DNA of 64,000 bases from Inonotus obliquus (lineage: Eukaryota > Basidiomycota > Agaricomycetes > Hymenochaetales > Hymenochaetaceae): NCBI GenBank assembly GCA_032164295.1, contig JAJHTX010000012.1, positions 1,178,001 to 1,242,000 of the forward strand, written 5' to 3'. A program made the translations under genes and the position numbers. Positions 59,347 to 64,000 of the stretch are shown here, one piece after another (position 1 is the first letter of the stretch; every line of letters starts with the position of its first letter). Below the pieces are notes generated by a model. That model had not been told where the DNA came from, made no database searches, and saw only the letters and a list, made by a program, of their open reading frames with translations.

Positions 59347-61589
59347 CTATCGAAGAACTGCTGTCCGTCGTCTCGCATATAACCTTGCACCCATTGGCAT
59401 CGTTACCTCGGTCACCTCTCCCGCCATCTTATTCCTAGCGTCTGGGACAGGAATTGGTGCAGAGAGAGATGGCTTCTCAAACCCCAGAGGACCTGACACC
59501 GTTGCTGCCCCAAATTCATCGCATGGTAACTCCCCTCCTATTCCAAACATGGGAGAGTCAAGTGCGAATGGTGCAGAGGGTCTCCCGAGCTCCATATCTT
59601 CCAACTCCGTATCACTATCTTCGAAAGTGGAATGCTCAAAGTTGCAAGCGGATTCTGGTGGGGATGGAGATGTCGAAGGTGTAGAAACGAACGAAGACGA
59701 GGTTGGTGTAGAAAGCGATGAGAACAGACTGGGAAGGTCGTCTGACGAGGTCGAGCGCGCAAAAGCTGCCAATTGTTCTTGAGGTTGAGAAGAAATGGAC
59801 TCCGCAGACTCGTCGTCCTCGCCTTCGCCTGCACCGAACAGTGTGCTCGTATCCTGCGGGCCGGTCGAACAGAAATCGTCACCTTCAGACTCGGTTTGTG
59901 GGAACGGCACACAGTTCGCCTGCGAAGGGACATAGAACTCCGGCGCGGGTAACTCCTCTTGCTCACCAAGGTCCGGACGTCTAGCTGGTGGTCCGCTGGG
60001 TCTTCCGAGACCTTGTAGCCTTCCGTGCAACTGAACCCTTTTAGAAGATCTTTCTGCCTCCGCGATCGAACTGACAGTCCATGACCATCTCAGACCCGTA
60101 CTCTTGAGAGGCACAGCCAAGCCTTCCCTCGTACCAACATCCATCCAAGCACCGCCCATCAGTTGCCTGCAGCTCCAAGCTCGTCTCCTGCTCCTCTTCT
60201 CTAGCTGGAGAAGTACAGCGCTTCTTTCTTCCGTCTGCGCATGCACGAACTCGGAGGTTCGGTTGATAAGCGCATGTAAGCGGATGGTAGAGGCGTGTAG
60301 AATCGCGTACTCCTGTTGCTGCGCTTGGTGCTGAGCTAGGCTTGGAGGTTGTGACTGGCGCTTCTTCGGTCGATGAGACTTCACACGCTCTTGCGATTGT
60401 TGAAACGATGTGGAAGGCAAAGGAGAACCAAACTGGGTAATAGGATTGATGATACCACCTTCTGTCCTTATCCTCACATTATCCGCATCCTGTGCAGATC
60501 CAGCACACATCAAGGAATACTCGGGCAGCACATCCTGAGGGGTCTGCACTCCGACAGAGCTCGCGTCTGTGTCCGTGCTTTCGGCGGAACCCTCGCCAGT
60601 GCCGTTTGAAGACTCTTCTTCCTCATCGAATGGCGACTCATAGAGGGCGGAGTTAGCGGTTCCGTACTTCCTCCCTCTTTGCTTGAAACCATACGATTTG
60701 ACAGATGAGGAACGAGAAGGACCAGCAGAGCGAAGCTGTACACTGAGCTCGTGCATCCGCGCATCGATGCGCCTAAGGATACTCTGCAAGTTCCATAGAA
60801 TATAGCCACCGCCAGAACCACCTTCTAGCCCCGTTCGGTTAATTGAATAAACAGACTCGGCAGTAAGCGCGGGGAGAATATATTGGCGGTAGATATCAAC
60901 AAGGCCGGCTCGTGCTTTGCGCCGCAGATGACGCGAGGATACCGGTGGTTCAGGAGGCGGGGGCGCAAGTTCGACGGGCGCGATTGGTCGTGGAGGTACA
61001 AGAGGCATCGGGGTAGGAGTAGCTGACGGGCAAAATGATCTGGGAAAACGAAATAAATGTGTGAATATATGTCACCTTGTTGAGCACGAAACAAAACGAC
61101 GTACGCGACCAGCGACATCAGTAAGCTCCGCGACTTCTTGTGCTTGCCCTTTGATGGTATCGGGGTAGACGGCGCAGCCGGCATACGCTCCTGAGCAGCT
61201 TGGACTTGAGCGGCGGCCTGAATCGCTTGTGCGCGGCGCTGCTCCATTTCGGCAGCCACGGAACTCTCGCTAACATCGTCCATCACCTCCTTCAGAGCCT
61301 TGTTAAGTTTCCCGTCTTCCAAAGGCCACTCCGCGCCGGAACCGTCGATGAACATTACCGATACCCGACGAGCGGGGATGCTAAATGTAACTTCATGTAG
61401 AAGACAAGCGGCCCATGCTGCTTTGTCCAGCGCGTGGATGCACTGCGGCATCTCGAGTTCATCATGTAGGATATGCTGAAGCTGCGCGGTCCAAGCGGGT
61501 GGAAACGGTAGGCCTTCCGGTAAGTTGTTGAATGCGAGAGTGAAGAGGATGGTCGGGTGTGGTTGTTCAGGAACGAGACGGAGCAACAT
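59347..61589 (-). CDS. Large hypothetical protein, disordered C-terminal half
   Basis: Not assigned to a known family. Start MLLRLVPEQPHPTILFTLAF at 61589 (an in-frame ATG at 61622 adds 11 residues). One intron near 61109-61039 joins LLMSLVA to SFCPSATPTPMP with GT..AG borders. The N-terminal 150 residues look folded: FNNLPEGLPFPPAWTAQLQH, ALDKAAWAACLLHEVTFSIP, RRVSVMFIDGSGAEWPLEDG. An Ala/Gln-rich helix follows, then a basic KGKHKKSRSLLMSL segment. The middle has Pro-rich and helical parts (RRKARAGLVDIYRQYILPAL, LQSILRRIDARMHELSVQLR). The rest is Ser/Glu/Pro-rich, ending RLYARRRTAVLR at 59347. Total about 740 residues. No signal peptide or membrane segment is clear. The long frame and well-kept splice sites make it a real gene. 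Confidence 0.75.
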
Positions 61590-64000
61590 CGTGGCAAGGA
61601 AAGACGTAAAGAGGAACGACAACGAGGCAAGTTACGAGACTAATCGAAGGAGCGACGGTCTATGCTCTCTAATTACGCGGAGAGCTCGTCGAGTACAAGC
61701 GCGGCGACAGAACCAACCACGACGCGGCTCTGGGACTGGCTCCAACAGAGCAGTTTTTTTCGCACCTGTACACGTACCGCGATGTCGTGGCTCGTAGGTA
61801 GCTAGCCTCTAGCAAGGATGAAAGAGGCAAGGGAGGAAGGGAGAGAGTGACTAGAGTGAAGAGCGGAAGTATTTATTTTATTTTTCCAAGATAATTTATG
61901 TAACGGATTTCCAACGCTTCTTCTGTCGGTTCTGACAGGCAAGAAATCCGTTCCGTCCAGCGTACTTGTTGGAATTAATGTCAAAGATACGGTGTAAAAG
62001 AGCGTTATTTGGGTATTCAAAAGGAGACAGACTAAACGAGTGTGGGTAACCTGCAGTTGGAGGTAGCTAGCAAGAGAGAGCGTCGTGGCTGATGAGGATG
62101 AGAACTGACTGGTCACACTTGCAATTTTCGGGCCATTTAGCGGTACCATATTAGGTAATAACCATCTTGATCCCATCTGATCGCCAATCTTCCCTTGATT
62201 ACTAATATTATATAGTTTCTCTAATTTTGTTTCCGTCTCCGATCCAATTTGACTCCGTCTCCTGGTCGACCGCTTCTTCATATGCGACAAGTGTGCCACT
62301 CCGCCACTACAGCCTGCAGCTTCCGTTACTCACCCGCACTCCATTTTTCCGCGGAATGTCGTTGCAGTCAAGACTCTGCGCGCGGAAAACCTGGCAACAT
62401 TGCCAACCAGGCATGAAGAACCACTATGAGAAATGGAAGATGGCTCGTAGGTGGTATTGGCAAACGCTCAAAAGTTCCAAATAGCTTTCTATGGTCACAT
62501 GCAGAGCTCGGTAGACCCTACCGGCTCGTGGCCCACCCAACGGATGACCAGGAAGCAACAGACGACTGTTACCTCCCAGTCGTAATAGAAGCCTGCTGTT
62601 TATATCGATACAGCGCAGCTGCACGGATCCACCACAGTACTTGATCCTGCCGCTTCTTCGAGCATTAATCTGTGTTTGAGCGGCGCTCCTTTCTTCTGTG
62701 CACGACTTGGCTTTCGGCATCTCGGTCATTACCTTCGCCTTGCGTTCAACATCCGACATCCAACAAACATCGAACAAGCACCCAGCAAACATCTTTCTTT
62801 GCTTTCGCGACATTTCACGACATACACTTGCTGCAGCAGGCTTATACCCGAGCTTCCGAATAGAAGGCGGTCATTTGGAATAAGCGCCACAGGAAAGACT
62901 GCTCCTATCCCTTCCAATCCGGCGCCGGGGTGTCAAAGTGCTTATTCAAGTGCCTCGATTCCACGGACTGCAAAAGCCGAGTTCATTCTCACCCACACCA
63001 TACCGCACCGTGCCTCTATCGGAAAAGGATATAGTGCATTCATCTTCCTGCGGAGGAGTAAGCCAAATACTTTCGCGGATCAACCCTTCGTCTAATAATA
63101 CGCACAGCCTCACGATGTTTACCCGCTTCCTATCCGACTTCCTATCCGCATCACTGGCACTCTGATTCTTCCAGCTTCCTTTTGGGAGAAGACATGGATC
63201 TAAGGGGAAAGGAGTACACGCTTAGTCCCGCTCCAGCTGCCACGGAAAGGAGGTTTGAAAACTTACTAATCGTTCTGTGGGTAATTTCAAGTTCTATACA
63301 GTGTTCAATTCAATGATTTGAGTAAGCATATGACGGATAAAATCCCTACTCTGTCGTTCTCTGTCGCCCCTTTCGATTCTCGTCCTTGAGGCAGAGCTCT
63401 AGATCATTATCAGATTCCAATGATAAGAATCAGAGTCGGATCTCCGTCACATCTCAATTCCCAAACTCACCATTCCCAGGGGAGTCGGAGAACTTCTACC
63501 AGTTGGCTGGTAATTTCGAGGAACCGGTTTCGAACTCGAACACATTTTGTATCTTGGACGCCCGGGCACCCTGGCGGGATGACGGCAATGACATCGTAGT
63601 GAGGCGAAAAGCGACAATACCGCAGTTCGCACCAGAAATTTCAAATTCCTCATAAGTGGGTGAGATGATTTACTCAATTCAATAAGCGGGGAGATGCTCT
63701 AATGCATTATCGTATAACTGTATAGAAAGTTGGTGCGATTGGTGAGTGGCTGATAAGAGTTAGTGCTGTACCCTGGGAACGCTCATTTTTCCTTCTTTGT
63801 TCAGTTGAATGCCCGGAGCCTGGAAATTCCAGACCAGATTCCAGTCAGTCTCCCGCAAAGTTCTCTTCCTTTGAATTTGCTCGATGAACGTGGTATGAGA
63901 GCCCGCCAACGGACTGGCTCACACGAAAGCAAAGTGAGTAAACTTTATCGCTCTCAATGATCCCGGACCCATCGACCCATTGACCCGGAGAAACAAGAGC
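61590..64000. other. Right end of window, no gene assigned
   Basis: Includes the leader of the gene on the left. Several plus-strand frames occur (62676-63095 of 139 codons; 63386-63655 with SDSNDKNQSRISVTSQFPN; 63763-63960 open to near the edge). A short ATG frame at 63193 (MDLRGKEYTLSPAPAATER) might be the first exon of a gene that continues beyond 64000. I could not find an intron set joining these in one frame, so nothing is called. Confidence 0.4.

Noticed and set aside
62676..63095. 139-codon plus-strand frame
   Set aside because: Its composition looks non-coding, it has no family resemblance and no neighbouring exons join in frame.

Overview
The window looks like the nuclear genome of a filamentous basidiomycete, probably an Agaricomycete. 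Genes are broken by many 50-60 nt GT..AG introns, lie on both strands without operons, and belong to typical fungal families: a chitin synthase with cytochrome-b5-like and DEK_C parts, type I metacaspases, LCB1, PFK2/FBPase2, PTPA and Agaricomycete F-box proteins. All coordinates were read by eye. Exon borders are inferred from splice signals and family conservation.

Region 1 (1-29.4 kb) is mostly core genes. In order: the 3' part of a chitin synthase (1-3603, +); serine palmitoyltransferase subunit LCB1 (4767-6632, -); metacaspase 1 (about 7295-11146, +); a HAD phosphatase of the PHO13 type (11594-12902, -); 6-phosphofructo-2-kinase/fructose-2,6-bisphosphatase (13265-15652, +); metacaspase 2 (16126-18663, -); an F-box protein (19818-22081, -); PP2A activator PTPA (22436-24457, -); a small orphan gene (25012-25593, +); and a transaldolase-fold protein that lacks the Schiff-base lysine (26010-29429, -).

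Region 2 (29.9-58.0 kb) is a rapidly evolving accessory block and the most interesting part. It holds six copies (A-F) of a large multi-exon gene family that I cannot assign to any known family. The complete plan is: an N-terminal module with an H-D-x2-C-x-C-x2-C motif, a helical module, three further conserved blocks, a conserved C-terminal domain, an acidic tail, and a C-terminal transmembrane segment ending in LL. Only copy C looks intact. B and D carry a tandem duplication of the N-terminal modules, E has one nonsense codon, D has frameshifts, A lacks the tail and F is cut after the second module. A short upstream sequence is shared about 95-110 bp before the ATG in five of six copies. The block also contains an F-box gene and its decayed paralog, a decayed partial copy of the transaldolase-like gene, a small putative tail-anchored protein gene with a relic elsewhere, and a 652-bp TA-flanked MITE.

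Region 3 (58-64 kb) returns to quieter sequence. It has one conserved-looking but unrecognised gene (59347-61589, -) and unassigned sequence to the right edge.
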